Positions 34,867-42,618 of a DNA stretch of 64,000 nucleotides are shown piece by piece. Positions within the stretch are counted from its first letter, which is position 1. Every line of letters starts with the position of its first letter. The notes under the pieces were generated by a model. That model searched no databases, was not told where the DNA came from, and was given only the letters and a program-made list of their open reading frames with translations. This DNA is from Actinospineispora eucalypti (GTDB lineage: Bacteria; Actinomycetota; Actinomycetes; Mycobacteriales; Pseudonocardiaceae). Both the position numbers and the translations under genes were made by a program. Location of the stretch: the NCBI GenBank assembly GCA_014208095.1, contig JACHMT010000002.1, positions 744,001 to 808,000 of the forward strand. The letters run 5' to 3'.

Positions 34867-35502
34867 ATGACCAGAAGTCGGCGATTGGGCACACGCGCGC
34901 TCATCGTGCTCACGGTGAGCACGGTGGGTCTGACCACCTATTTTGCTGGTGCGGCGCTGGCCGACGACTCCGAGTTCTCCGACGCGGCGAAGCAGGCCCA
35001 CCAGACGGCGCTGGTTCCTGGGCTCGCCTGCACGGTCACCACCAAGGCCTGCGTCGACCTGGAGTCGCAGAAGGCCTGGCTGGTGAAGGACGGCAAGATC
35101 ATGCGCGGCCCGATCAAGATCTCCTCGGGCGGGAACGGCAAGGAGACCCCGATCGGCCACTCGCTGCGGGTCTACAAGAAGGAAAAGGACTACAAGAGCA
35201 CCGAGTCGCGCATCCAGTCCGGGCCGAAGAAGGGCCAGCCCGCGCCCATGCCGTGGGCGGTGTTCTTCGAGGACGGTGGCATCGCGTTCCACGGCGGCGA
35301 CCCGGCCCGTTCCTCGGCCGGCTGCATCCACCTGCCGGTCGCGGACGCGCAGGCGTTCTTCAACTACCTGCAGGTCGGTGACCAGGTGCAGGTGGTCAAG
35401 GGCTCCCAGGAGCTGGCCGCCCGCAAGGGTGAGTACTCGCCCAGCGACGACGAGGACGACGGCGACCACGACAGCGACGATGACGACGACAGCGACGACT
35501 GA
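34867..35502 (+). CDS. L,D-transpeptidase (YkuD domain) with acidic C-terminal tail
   Basis: 211 residues. It has a signal peptide (basic MTRSRRLG, hydrophobic core, AGAALADDS cleavage region) and a YkuD catalytic domain with IAFHGGD and SSAGCIHL, whose Cys (near 152) is the nucleophile. It links peptidoglycan stems by 3-3 cross-links or attaches proteins. There is no Ig-like or PG-binding domain. The last 20 residues are almost all Asp, Glu and Ser, an unusual tail. The ATG has GGGGCAGGA upstream. It is divergent from the DsbA gene. Confidence 0.88.
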   Translation: MTRSRRLGTRALIVLTVSTVGLTTYFAGAALADDSEFSDAAKQAHQTALVPGLACTVTTKACVDLESQKAWLVKDGKIMRGPIKISSGGNGKETPIGHSLRVYKKEKDYKSTESRIQSGPKKGQPAPMPWAVFFEDGGIAFHGGDPARSSAGCIHLPVADAQAFFNYLQVGDQVQVVKGSQELAARKGEYSPSDDEDDGDHDSDDDDDSDD

Positions 35503-35525
35503 CCGGGGCTGACCCGGGAGCACGC

Positions 35526-35939
35526 ATGATCGGGCTGGCCCAGCAGGCCACGGCGGCGGTTCCGACCTGGTTCGCCATTGCGACCGGGGTCGGGGCCCTC
35601 GTGCTGCCGCTGCTCGGCGTGTTCATCGGGCACCGGGTGACCCGGGTGGGCGCCCGGGAGCTAGACGTCCGGGCCCGGCGCGAGGAGCTGTTGCGGACCG
35701 TCCGCTGGGCCGCCGAGCTGGCCGTCGACCGGGAGAACCCGCGCGCCGACGAGCTGGGCATCGCCACGCTGCGCGCGATGAGCCGCCTGCCGCTGCTGCA
35801 GACCGAGGCCGACCTGGCGTTCATCCAGGCGGTGCTCAGGGCGGTGCTGGCCGAGCCGACCGAGCTGTACCGGGAGCTGGAAAAGAGTCGTACCATTGAG
35901 TTCGAGGTAGTCCAGGAACCGCCGTCGGAAGGGCAGTGA
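35526..35939 (+). CDS. small membrane-anchored protein of unknown function
   Basis: 137 residues. One N-terminal helix (WFAIATGVGALVLPLLGVFIG) precedes a cytosolic helical domain rich in Arg and Glu (ELDVRARREELLRTVRWAAE; LGIATLRAMSRLP). It looks like a phage- or actinobacterial-type hypothetical with a single anchor; no catalytic motif is seen. It starts 24 bp after the L,D-transpeptidase and its stop overlaps the start of the next small gene (TGATG). Confidence 0.65.
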   Translation: MIGLAQQATAAVPTWFAIATGVGALVLPLLGVFIGHRVTRVGARELDVRARREELLRTVRWAAELAVDRENPRADELGIATLRAMSRLPLLQTEADLAFIQAVLRAVLAEPTELYRELEKSRTIEFEVVQEPPSEGQ

Positions 35940-36106
35940 TGGCCAAGGAACGCGTCGCCGACGTGAACCGGACCCACGCACGCATCCGGGTTACCCAGGC
36001 CGAGAAGGACGCCGCCGAGTTGCTCGCGGAGCTGGCCGAGAAGAACGGCCAGGCGGTCGACCCGGTGGTCCAGGCGATCGCCAAGGCCAAGCCGCGCATC
36101 GCCTGA
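35939..36106 (+). CDS. 55-residue protein of unknown function
   Basis: Short frame beginning MAKERVADVNRTHARIRVTQ and ending KAKPRIA. It is a charged, helix-forming protein of 55 residues. The ATG overlaps the stop of the preceding gene (TGATG), which supports translation. No family recognised. Confidence 0.6.
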   Translation: MAKERVADVNRTHARIRVTQAEKDAAELLAELAEKNGQAVDPVVQAIAKAKPRIA

Positions 36107-36160
36107 CCCGAGGCCGGTAATGCCTGGCCCCGGGTCAGGCGAGCATTCACGGGCGCGGGC

Positions 36161-36205
36161 TCACTTCTTCTTCTTGCCCTTTTTGCCCTTCTTCTTCTTA
36201 GCCAT
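36161..36205 (-). CDS. 14-residue lysine-rich micro-ORF
   Basis: MAKKKKGKKGKKKK, ten Lys of 14, preceded by the very strong ribosome site GGAGGGAGG with 5-nt spacing. It sits leftward from a region with an array of GTCAAC/GTTGAC hexamers. It could be a translated micropeptide or a leader peptide sensitive to lysine supply. No homologue is known to me. Its reality rests on the ribosome site. Confidence 0.5.
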   Translation of the reverse strand: MAKKKKGKKGKKKK

Positions 36206-36229
36206 GTCCGCCTCCCTCCGGCCGGCCGG

Positions 36230-36292
36230 GTCAACTGACTGTTGACCAACGAACGTCAACCTAGCATTGACGGAGGTCAATGGGTGGTTGAC
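36230..36292. promoter_or_regulatory. array of six GTCAAC/GTTGAC hexamers
   Basis: Hexamers begin at 36230 (GTCAAC), 36241 (GTTGAC), 36255 (GTCAAC), 36266 (ATTGAC), 36276 (GTCAAT) and 36287 (GTTGAC), alternating in orientation and mostly 10-11 bp apart. They fill the space between the leftward micro-ORF and the rightward HTH gene, whose TAGCAT -10-like hexamer (36308-36313) lies seven bases before its GTG. Confidence 0.5.
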
Positions 36293-36320
36293 CCCCACCA
36301 ATAGGGTTAGCATTCCCGGC

Positions 36321-36563
36321 GTGGCGGCGAAGGGGTCCCTGAAGCAGGTCCGGCGGGCTTTGGAAGCGGTGGAGTCGACGGAGGGCGCGGTCGACCGGCT
36401 CGCCGCCGCGCGGCGGCTGCGCGAGGCGGCCGAGCAGCTGGAGCTGGCCGCCGTGGCCGAACTGCGTGACCAGGGCGGCACCTGGGCCCAGATCGGCGGC
36501 GTCTACGGCACCACCAAACAGGGCGCCCAGCAGCGCTTCCGCTCCGCGCTGCGCGAGGACTAA
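36321..36563 (+). CDS. small helix-turn-helix (sigma-70 region 4-like) protein
   Basis: 80 residues. An N-terminal helical region (SLKQVRRALEAVESTEGAVD) is followed by a C-terminal HTH (LRDQGGTWAQIGGVYGTTKQ). The HTH resembles the DNA-binding half of sigma factors or Myb-like small regulators in actinomycetes. The start GTG at 36321 follows a -10-like TAGCAT by seven bases; an upstream ATG-type frame to 36267 crosses the operator array and is not used. It may bind the hexamer array itself (inference). Confidence 0.7.
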   Translation: MAAKGSLKQVRRALEAVESTEGAVDRLAAARRLREAAEQLELAAVAELRDQGGTWAQIGGVYGTTKQGAQQRFRSALRED

Positions 36564-37483
36564 CCGCCGCTCACCCACCGTTCCGACCACTCCCAGAGGC
36601 GGTCCGCGTTGGTGGGGTCCAGGGCGTAGCGGGCGACGCCGCCCAGGTCGCCGGTCCGGCGGTCCACCGTCTCCGTCTCGTTGCAGTCCACGAAATAGCG
36701 CCCGCCGATGCCCGCCACCAGCGGGGACACCGCCAGCAGCACCGAGGTGGCCGCGCCCTGCTCGACCGTCTTGAACCACTCCGCCGGCGTGCCCCCGCTG
36801 CCCACTCCCCCGGTGTGCCGCTGCAGGTTGGTGCGGATCGCGCCCGGCATGAGCGAGTTGGACGTGATGCCGTCGCGCGCCCAGCGCCGCGTGGCCTCCA
36901 CCGCGAACAGCACATTCGCCGTCTTGGACTGCCCGTAGGCCAGCCAGGGGTCGTAGGGGCGGAACAGGAAGTGCGGGTCGTCGAAGATCAACGGTGACAG
37001 CTGGTGACCGCTGGAGCTGACCGAGACCACGCGGGCGGCGCCGTCCGAGGCCAACGCCCGGTGCAGCCCCAGGGCCAGGGCGAAGTGGCCGAGGTGGTTG
37101 GTGGCCAGCTGCATCTCCCAACCGGCCGCGGTGCGCTGTTCCGGGCAGGCCATCACGCCGGCGTTGTTCACCAGCACGTGCAGCGGGCCGTCCCAGCCGG
37201 CCACGAAGGCCGCCACCGACTCCGGTTCGGCCAGGTCCAGCGCGGCCACGCCGGGCGCCGGGTGCCCGCCGTCGGCGATCTCCTTGGCCACCCGCTCGCC
37301 GGCCGCCACGTCGCGCACCGCCATGGTCACCTCGGCGCCGGTGCCGGCCAGCGCCCGGGCGGTCTCCACGCCGATGCCGGAGGCGGCCCCGGTGACCACC
37401 ACCCGGCGGCCGGTGAGGTCCGCCCCCTCGGCCACCTCGGCGGCGGTGCTGGTGAAACCGAACGGGGTCTTCACGAGACTCAT
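36560..37483 (-). CDS. SDR family oxidoreductase, retinol-dehydrogenase-like
   Basis: 307 residues. The NAD(P) motif is TGAASGIGVETARAL, followed by NNAGVMACPEQRTAAGWEMQ, VSVSSSGHQ and the catalytic YGQSK. The GWE-Q-NHLGHFAL pattern marks the WWOX/retinol-dehydrogenase-like SDRs of actinomycetes. Substrate unknown. ATG at 37483 is chosen; TAGTGT lies seven bases upstream, so it may have its own promoter inside the 3' end of glnT, 16 bp away on the same strand. Confidence 0.85.
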   Translation of the reverse strand: MSLVKTPFGFTSTAAEVAEGADLTGRRVVVTGAASGIGVETARALAGTGAEVTMAVRDVAAGERVAKEIADGGHPAPGVAALDLAEPESVAAFVAGWDGPLHVLVNNAGVMACPEQRTAAGWEMQLATNHLGHFALALGLHRALASDGAARVVSVSSSGHQLSPLIFDDPHFLFRPYDPWLAYGQSKTANVLFAVEATRRWARDGITSNSLMPGAIRTNLQRHTGGVGSGGTPAEWFKTVEQGAATSVLLAVSPLVAGIGGRYFVDCNETETVDRRTGDLGGVARYALDPTNADRLWEWSERWVSGG

Positions 37484-37498
37484 GGCCAAGACACTAGA

Positions 37499-38854
37499 TC
37501 AGGCCAGGGTCAGGTAGCGGTCGATCTCCCACTGGGAAACGGTCGCGTGGTAGGCGTCGAACTCGGCCTGTTTCACCCCGCCGTAGTAGTCGATGAAGTC
37601 GGTTCCGTCCGGCAGCTTGCCCAGGGCCGTACGCAGCACCGGGTCGGCCACCAGCTCCCGCACCGCGTGGTCCAGGGTCTTGGGCAGCGCGCTGATGCCC
37701 CGGGCGGCCACCTCGTCGGGGTGCAGGGCGAACAGGTTGTCGGTGACCTGCTCGCCGGGGTCCAGGCCGCGGTCGATGCCGTCCAGCCCGGCCGCCAGCA
37801 TCGCGGCCGGGGCCAGGTAGGGGTTGGCCGAGCCGTCCACGCCCCGGTGCTCCACCCGGCCGCCCTCGGGGACCCGCAGCATCAGGCTGCGGTTGTTCCC
37901 GCCGTAGGCCACGTAGGCCGGCGCCCAGCTGGCCCCGGAGTTGGGCGCGCCGGCGCCGATCCGCTTGTAGGAGTTCACCGACGGGCAGATCACCCCGGCC
38001 GAGGCGCGCCCGTGGTCCAGCAGCCCGCCGATGTACTGGTAGGCCAGCTTGGACAGGCCCAGCGGGTCCGAGTCGCTGTCGAACAGCGGCTCGCCTCCGG
38101 TGGTCCACAGGCTCTGGTGGGTGTGCAGGCCGTTGCCGGTCACCGAGTTGAACGGCTTGGGCATGAAGGTGGCGGTCATGCCGGCGTCGTGGGCCAGCAT
38201 GTGCACCATGTAGCGGAAGAAGACCGTGCGGTCCGCCGTGGTCACCGCGTCCGAGTAGTCGAAGTTGCTCTCGAACTGCCCGTTGCCGTCCTCGTGGTCG
38301 TTGGCGTAGTTGCCCCAACCCAGCTCGTTCATGTGCTTGGACAGGGTGGACAGGAAGTCCCACATCCGGGTCAGTCCCTTGACCTCGTAGCAGGGCTTGT
38401 CCGCGCGGTCCAGGGCGTCGGCGAAATCCAGCCCGCCGTCCGGCGTGCGGCGCAGCAGCGAGTATTCCGCCTCCACGCCGGTCTTGAGCACCCAGCCCCG
38501 GTCCCGCTCCAGGTCGGCCAGCAGCCGCTTCAGGATCACCCTCGGCGCGTACGGCCACGGCTCACCCGCCACATAGGGGTCGCAGTGCAGCACCGCGATG
38601 CCGTCCTTCCACGGCACCCTGGTGTAGGAGGCGGGGTCCGGCAGCACGTTGATGTCCGGGTCCGCCGGCCCCTGTCCCAGGTCCCCGGCGGCGAATCCGG
38701 CGAACCCGGCCCCGCCGTCCATCAGCAGGTCCAGGCTGGCCCGGGGCACCGCCTTCGCGCACGGTTTGCCGTGCAGGTCCACGAACATGGCCAGGAAGAA
38801 CTCGATGCCATCTTCGTCCGCTCGCGCTGCAAGTTCTCCGCGGCCGTCACCCAT
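37499..38854 (-). CDS. glnT: type III glutamine synthetase (GlnT/gamma-glutamylmethylamide synthetase family)
   Basis: 451 residues. Glutamine-synthetase landmarks are GVEAEYSLL (metal Glu), NDHEDGNGQFE, NGLHTHQSLW and PNSGASWAPAYVAYGGNNRS. The type III set of these differs from GlnA and matches GlnT/GmaS, which ligate ammonia or methylamine to glutamate with ATP. Its operon partners encode an amidotransferase, GlxC and GlxD homologues, as in N-methylglutamate synthase clusters. The ATG has AAAGGAG five bases upstream and overlaps the glxD-like stop by 8 bp. Ammonia versus methylamine specificity cannot be settled. Confidence 0.88.
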   Translation of the reverse strand: MGDGRGELAARADEDGIEFFLAMFVDLHGKPCAKAVPRASLDLLMDGGAGFAGFAAGDLGQGPADPDINVLPDPASYTRVPWKDGIAVLHCDPYVAGEPWPYAPRVILKRLLADLERDRGWVLKTGVEAEYSLLRRTPDGGLDFADALDRADKPCYEVKGLTRMWDFLSTLSKHMNELGWGNYANDHEDGNGQFESNFDYSDAVTTADRTVFFRYMVHMLAHDAGMTATFMPKPFNSVTGNGLHTHQSLWTTGGEPLFDSDSDPLGLSKLAYQYIGGLLDHGRASAGVICPSVNSYKRIGAGAPNSGASWAPAYVAYGGNNRSLMLRVPEGGRVEHRGVDGSANPYLAPAAMLAAGLDGIDRGLDPGEQVTDNLFALHPDEVAARGISALPKTLDHAVRELVADPVLRTALGKLPDGTDFIDYYGGVKQAEFDAYHATVSQWEIDRYLTLA

Positions 38855-40175
38855 GGCTGCTCCTTTGCTGTCCTGGGATCCAATCAGTGCCTGCCAGTGG
38901 AACCCCGGCCATCGCCGCCGCCTCGATGGTCAGCGCGACCATGTCCTCCGGCTCCAAGTTGCGCAGGTGGGCCTTGCCGCAGGCCCGGGCCAGGGTCTGC
39001 GCCTCCATGGTCAGCACCCGCAGGTAGTTGGCCAGCCGCCGGCCGCCCTCGATCGGGTCCAGCCGGGCGGCCAGGTCGGGGTCCTGGGTGTTGATGCCGG
39101 CCGGGTCCCGGCCGTCCTGGAAGTCGTCGTAGTAGCCGGCGGCCGTGCCGAGCGCCCGGTACTCCTCGTCGTAGCGCGGGTGGTTGTCGCCCAGGGCGAT
39201 CAGTGCGGCGGTGCCGATGGCGACCGCGTCGGCACCCAGCGCCATCGCCTTGGCCACGTCGGCCCCGGTGCGGATGCCGCCGGACACGATCAGCTGGACC
39301 TTCCGGTGCACGCCCAGCTCGTCCAGCGCCCGCACGGCCTGCGGGATCGCCGCCAGGATCGGGATCCCGACGTGCTCGATGAACACCTCCTGGGTGGCGG
39401 CGGTGCCGCCCTGCATGCCGTCCACGACCACCACGTCCGCGCCCGCCGCGACGGCCAGCTTCACGTCGTAGTAGGTCCGGGTGGCGCCGATCTTCACGTA
39501 GATCGGCTTGGCCCAGTCGGTGATCTCCCGCAGTTCCAGGATCTTGATGGTCAGGTCGTCCGGCCCGGTCCAGTCCGGGTGCCGGCAGGCGCTGCGCTGG
39601 TCGATGCCGGCCGGGAGGGTGCGCATCCCGGCCACCCGGTCGCTGATCTTCTGCCCGAGCAGCATGCCGCCGCCGCCCGGCTTGGCGCCCTGGCCGAGCA
39701 CCACCTCGATGGCGTCGGCGGCGCGCAGGTCATCCGGGTTCATCCCGTACCGGGAGGGCAGGTACTGGTAGACCAGGTGCTTGGAGTGGCCCCGCTCCTC
39801 CGGGGTCATCCCGCCGTCGCCGGTGGTGGTGGAGGTGCCCATCTCGGTCGCGCCCCGCCCGAGCGCCTCCTTGGCCTGGGCGGACAGCGCGCCGAAGCTC
39901 ATGCCGGCGATGGTGACCGGGATGTCCAGGTGCAGCGGTGCGCCGGCGTGCCGGTCGCCCAGCACCACGTCGGTGTCGCACCGCTCGCGGTAGCCCTCCA
40001 GCGGGTAGCGGGACATGCTGGCGCCGAGGAACAGCAGGTCGTCGAAGTGCGGCAGCGGGCGTTTCGCGCCCCAGCCCCGGATGTCGTAGACGCCGGTCTC
40101 GGCGGCGCGCTGGATGCCGGCGATGGTGGCCCGGTCGAAGGTGGCCGACTCGCGCCGGCCGTACGGTGCGGTCAA
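38847..40175 (-). CDS. FMN-binding glutamate synthase family protein (GlxD/MgsC-like)
   Basis: 442 residues, the FMN-binding TIM barrel of glutamate synthase. Visible are IAGMSFGALSAQAKEALGRG, GEGG-type TGDGGMTPEE, LGQGAKPGGGGMLLG, VVVDGMQGGTAATQE and VSGGIRTGADVAKAMALGAD. The cysteines that hold the 3Fe-4S cluster in GltB are not evident in the equivalent region (DPAGINTQDPDLA). It transfers glutamine-derived ammonia or a methylamino group onto 2-oxoglutarate or glutamate with the two upstream subunits. Confidence 0.88.
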   Translation of the reverse strand: MTAPYGRRESATFDRATIAGIQRAAETGVYDIRGWGAKRPLPHFDDLLFLGASMSRYPLEGYRERCDTDVVLGDRHAGAPLHLDIPVTIAGMSFGALSAQAKEALGRGATEMGTSTTTGDGGMTPEERGHSKHLVYQYLPSRYGMNPDDLRAADAIEVVLGQGAKPGGGGMLLGQKISDRVAGMRTLPAGIDQRSACRHPDWTGPDDLTIKILELREITDWAKPIYVKIGATRTYYDVKLAVAAGADVVVVDGMQGGTAATQEVFIEHVGIPILAAIPQAVRALDELGVHRKVQLIVSGGIRTGADVAKAMALGADAVAIGTAALIALGDNHPRYDEEYRALGTAAGYYDDFQDGRDPAGINTQDPDLAARLDPIEGGRRLANYLRVLTMEAQTLARACGKAHLRNLEPEDMVALTIEAAAMAGVPLAGTDWIPGQQRSSHG

Positions 40176-40187
40176 GGTCGCCCTCCT

Positions 40188-40913
40188 TCAGTAGGTGTTG
40201 TGCGCGGCGAAGTGGTAGAGCCGGCGGGCCGAGCCGAAGCGGCGGAACTCGTCCGGGTCGTGCGCCAGGCCGGCCGCGGCGAGCAGCCCGGCCAGCTCCT
40301 TGCGGTGCTCTTCGCGCATCGGCTTCTCCACGCAGTCCGCGCCCAGCGTGCCGACCCGGCCGCGCACGTACAGCCGGGCCTCGTAGATCGAGTCGCCGAG
40401 CCCGTCGCCGGCGTCGCCACCCACCACCAGCCGCCCGGCCTGCGCCATGAACGCGCTCATCGGGCCGACGTCCCCGCCGACCACGATGTCCACCCCCTTC
40501 ATCGAGATGCCGCAGCGCATCGATGCGCCGCCGTGCACCACCAGCAGCCCGCCCCGCCCGGTGGCGCCGGCGGACTGGGAGGCGTCGCCGCGCACCCGCA
40601 CCGTGCCGGACATGATGTTCTCCGCCACCCCGGTGCCCGCGTTGCCGTGCACGGTCACCTCGGCCAGCTGGTTCATGCCGGCGCAGTAGTAGCCCACGTG
40701 GCCGTGGACGTCCACGGTCAACGGGTGGCGCAGCCCGGCGGCGACCGCGTGCTCGCCCCGCGGGTGGTGGACCTCGTAGCGCTCGGCGGTGGGCGCGTGC
40801 AGCTGGGCGTTGAGCTCGCGCACCGATGAGCCGGCGGCTAGGTCGATCCGCACCACCTGGTCCGGCAGCGTTTCCCGCCGGGCCGAGTTCAACGCCGAGT
40901 TCACCGCCGCCAT
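40188..40913 (-). CDS. GlxC/MgsB-like subunit (GltB gamma-domain beta-helix)
   Basis: 241 residues made mainly of Gly-rich beta-helix turns (VTVHGNAGTGVAENIMSGTV; VHGGASMRCGISMKGVDI), matching the C-terminal domain of glutamate synthase large subunit as a free-standing protein. It probably scaffolds the amidotransferase and FMN subunits. Start overlaps the amidotransferase end by 13 bp; the glxD-like gene follows 12 bp after. Confidence 0.88.
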   Translation of the reverse strand: MAAVNSALNSARRETLPDQVVRIDLAAGSSVRELNAQLHAPTAERYEVHHPRGEHAVAAGLRHPLTVDVHGHVGYYCAGMNQLAEVTVHGNAGTGVAENIMSGTVRVRGDASQSAGATGRGGLLVVHGGASMRCGISMKGVDIVVGGDVGPMSAFMAQAGRLVVGGDAGDGLGDSIYEARLYVRGRVGTLGADCVEKPMREEHRKELAGLLAAAGLAHDPDEFRRFGSARRLYHFAAHNTY

Positions 40914-41581
40914 GCGTACACCGTCTCCGGCTCGGGCTCGCGGATCCGCGCCTGCTCGATGCCGGGCAGCTCGGCCAGCGCGTGGTACTCCGAGGCCATC
41001 GCCACGTAGTCGGCGGTCTCCGCGATCACGGCGGGCTTGCAGGCGAACGAGTCGCGCAGCACGGCGAACTCGTCGCCGGTGGTCACCAGCAGGGTGAAGA
41101 AACCGTCGAACTCCTTGAGCACCATGCGCATGGCGTCGCCGAGGTCCGCGCCGGCGGTCACCTGCTGCCCGATGAACCGGGCGGCCACCTCGGAGTCGTT
41201 CTGCGTCTCGCAGTGGATGCCGGCTCGGGCCAGCCGGCGGCGCACGGTGGCGTAGTTGGAGAAGGACCCGTTGTGCACCAGCGCCAGGTCAGGCAGCGGT
41301 GTGAACGGATGAGCGCCGTCGGTGGTGACGGCGGACTCGGTGGCCATCCGGGTGTGCCCGACGGCCTGGTAACCGGCGCGGTCCACCACGCCGTACCGGG
41401 CGCAGATCTCCGCCGGATGCCCGACGTCCTTGATCACCTCCATGCCGGAGTCCCCGTAGAGCGCGACGCCCGCGCTGTCCGGCCCTCGGGCGGTCATCGC
41501 CTCCAGCATCGGAACCAGCAGCTCGCCCAACCTCGGATACAGCTCCGATTTCTTCAGGTGCAGCCCGACGATCCCACACAC
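40901..41581 (-). CDS. class II glutamine amidotransferase (GlxB/MgsA-like)
   Basis: 226 residues starting VCGIVGLHLKKSEL, so Cys2 becomes the N-terminal nucleophile after Met removal. HTRMATESAVTTDGAHPF, VHNGSFSNY and the Asp/Glu-containing QNDSEVAARF are typical of GATase_2 domains. It provides ammonia from glutamine to the glutamate-synthase-like complex. The GTG has GGAGGGAG eight bases upstream. First gene of the leftward four-gene operon, divergent from gntR. Confidence 0.88.
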   Translation of the reverse strand: MCGIVGLHLKKSELYPRLGELLVPMLEAMTARGPDSAGVALYGDSGMEVIKDVGHPAEICARYGVVDRAGYQAVGHTRMATESAVTTDGAHPFTPLPDLALVHNGSFSNYATVRRRLARAGIHCETQNDSEVAARFIGQQVTAGADLGDAMRMVLKEFDGFFTLLVTTGDEFAVLRDSFACKPAVIAETADYVAMASEYHALAELPGIEQARIREPEPETVYAWRR

Positions 41582-41611
41582 GTGCCGCGCTCCCTCCGGC
41601 CTCCGAGCATT

Positions 41612-41646
41612 GGTCCTAGGTTCGAACCTAAGACCTTTTCTGTCAA
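41612..41646. promoter_or_regulatory. operator palindrome and -35 of the amidotransferase/glnT operon
   Basis: 24-bp palindrome at 41612-41635 with one mismatch (GGTC-N-TAGGTTCGAACCTA-N-GACC). On the minus strand TTGACA lies at 41646-41641, with GAACCT as a possible -10 at 17-bp spacing inside the palindrome. The divergent GntR/FCD regulator is the likely binder. Confidence 0.55.
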
Positions 41647-41688
41647 TACCGCCGGGTGAACGACTGGTGTTAACTCTGGGTGACCGCG

Positions 41689-41694
41689 TATAAC
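41689..41694 (+). promoter_or_regulatory. -10 element TATAAC of the gntR promoter
   Basis: TATAAC ends seven bases before the ATG at 41702, predicting a leaderless mRNA. The -35 (TGGTGT region) is weak. Confidence 0.5.
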
Positions 41695-41701
41695 TCGGGG
41701 C

Positions 41702-42406
41702 ATGCCCACCGAGGTGACCTCGCAGACGCTGACCCAGGCGGTCGCGGATCATCTGCGGCGCCTCATCCACCTCGGCGAGGTCGGCCCCGGCGACCGGCTG
41801 CCACCCGAGCGCGAGCTCGCCGAGCAGCTCGGCGTGGCCCGGATCAGCCTGCGGGAAGCCCTAAAGATCCTGCAGCGGGACGGATACGTGCAGGTCCGGA
41901 GGGGCGCCCAGGGTGGTACCTACGTGACCGAACTGGAGGAGCCGGTCGCCCGGTGGCGGGCCAAGATGCGCACCGAGTCCGGCGAGTTCGACGACATCAT
42001 CGACTTCCGCATCGCGCTGGAGACCGACAGTGCCCGGCTGGCCGCGCTGCGCCGGGACGAGCGGGACCTGGCCGCGCTGCGCACGGCGATCGAGGAGCTG
42101 GAAAGGTCCGAGGGCCGGGCCGCCTTCCGGCTGACCGACTCCCGGTTCCACACCGCACTGGCCCGCGCGGCCCGGAACGCCCGGCTGGAGGCCGGCATCG
42201 AGGCCGCCCGGGGCGAGCTATTCATGGCCCACGACCTGCTTCCGTTCATCGACCCGGTGCAGGAGTCGGTGCGCGACCATCTGGCCATCTACCAGGCAGT
42301 ACTACGACGCGACCCGGAGGCCGCCTCGGCGCGGATGCGGGAGCACATCGAGCACACCCGCGCCCAGCTGCGGGACATTGTGTTCGGCTCCGCCCCCACC
42401 GAGTGA
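41702..42406 (+). CDS. GntR family transcriptional regulator, FadR/FCD subfamily
   Basis: 234 residues. The N-terminal winged HTH reads DRLPPERELAEQLGVARISL then REALKILQRDGYVQVRRG; the C-terminal FCD domain has the metal-site Asp/His pattern (IDFRIALETDSARLA; DSRFHTALARAA; MREHIEHTRAQL). FCD regulators sense carboxylates or amino acids. Its position opposite the amidotransferase/GlxC/GlxD/GlnT operon and beside a large palindrome suggests it controls that nitrogen-assimilation operon. Confidence 0.9.
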   Translation: MPTEVTSQTLTQAVADHLRRLIHLGEVGPGDRLPPERELAEQLGVARISLREALKILQRDGYVQVRRGAQGGTYVTELEEPVARWRAKMRTESGEFDDIIDFRIALETDSARLAALRRDERDLAALRTAIEELERSEGRAAFRLTDSRFHTALARAARNARLEAGIEAARGELFMAHDLLPFIDPVQESVRDHLAIYQAVLRRDPEAASARMREHIEHTRAQLRDIVFGSAPTE

Positions 42407-42414
42407 TCGCGTCT

Positions 42415-42446
42415 CCGAGCGTGCGGCTAACTCGGCGCACGCTCGG
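42415..42446 (+). terminator. terminator after gntR, TAACT-loop element
   Basis: CCGAGCGTGCG, a 10-nt loop containing CTAACT, CGCACGCTCGG: perfect 11-bp arms, 8 bp after the gntR stop. The sequence continues GGCAAGC and TCCGCGC like the copy at 24602. Confidence 0.65.
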
Positions 42447-42618
42447 CAAGCAGGCTCCGCGCGCTTGACACGCTCCGCGTCGCGGTGGTCCCATGTGCCC
42501 GGTGGTCCGAGGTCTGGACCTCGGACCAATGTCGTAAGGAACCGCACCTCGAGCAACGGCGCGCGAGTGCATCATGTGGAACTCGGGCGCCGCCGCACCC
42601 CGGCATCCGGAGGCGCCC

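Noticed and set aside
37004..40829. Plus-strand frames of about 700 codons opposite glnT and the glutamate-synthase-like genes
   Set aside because: Low-complexity His/Gln/Arg shadows without recognisable domains.
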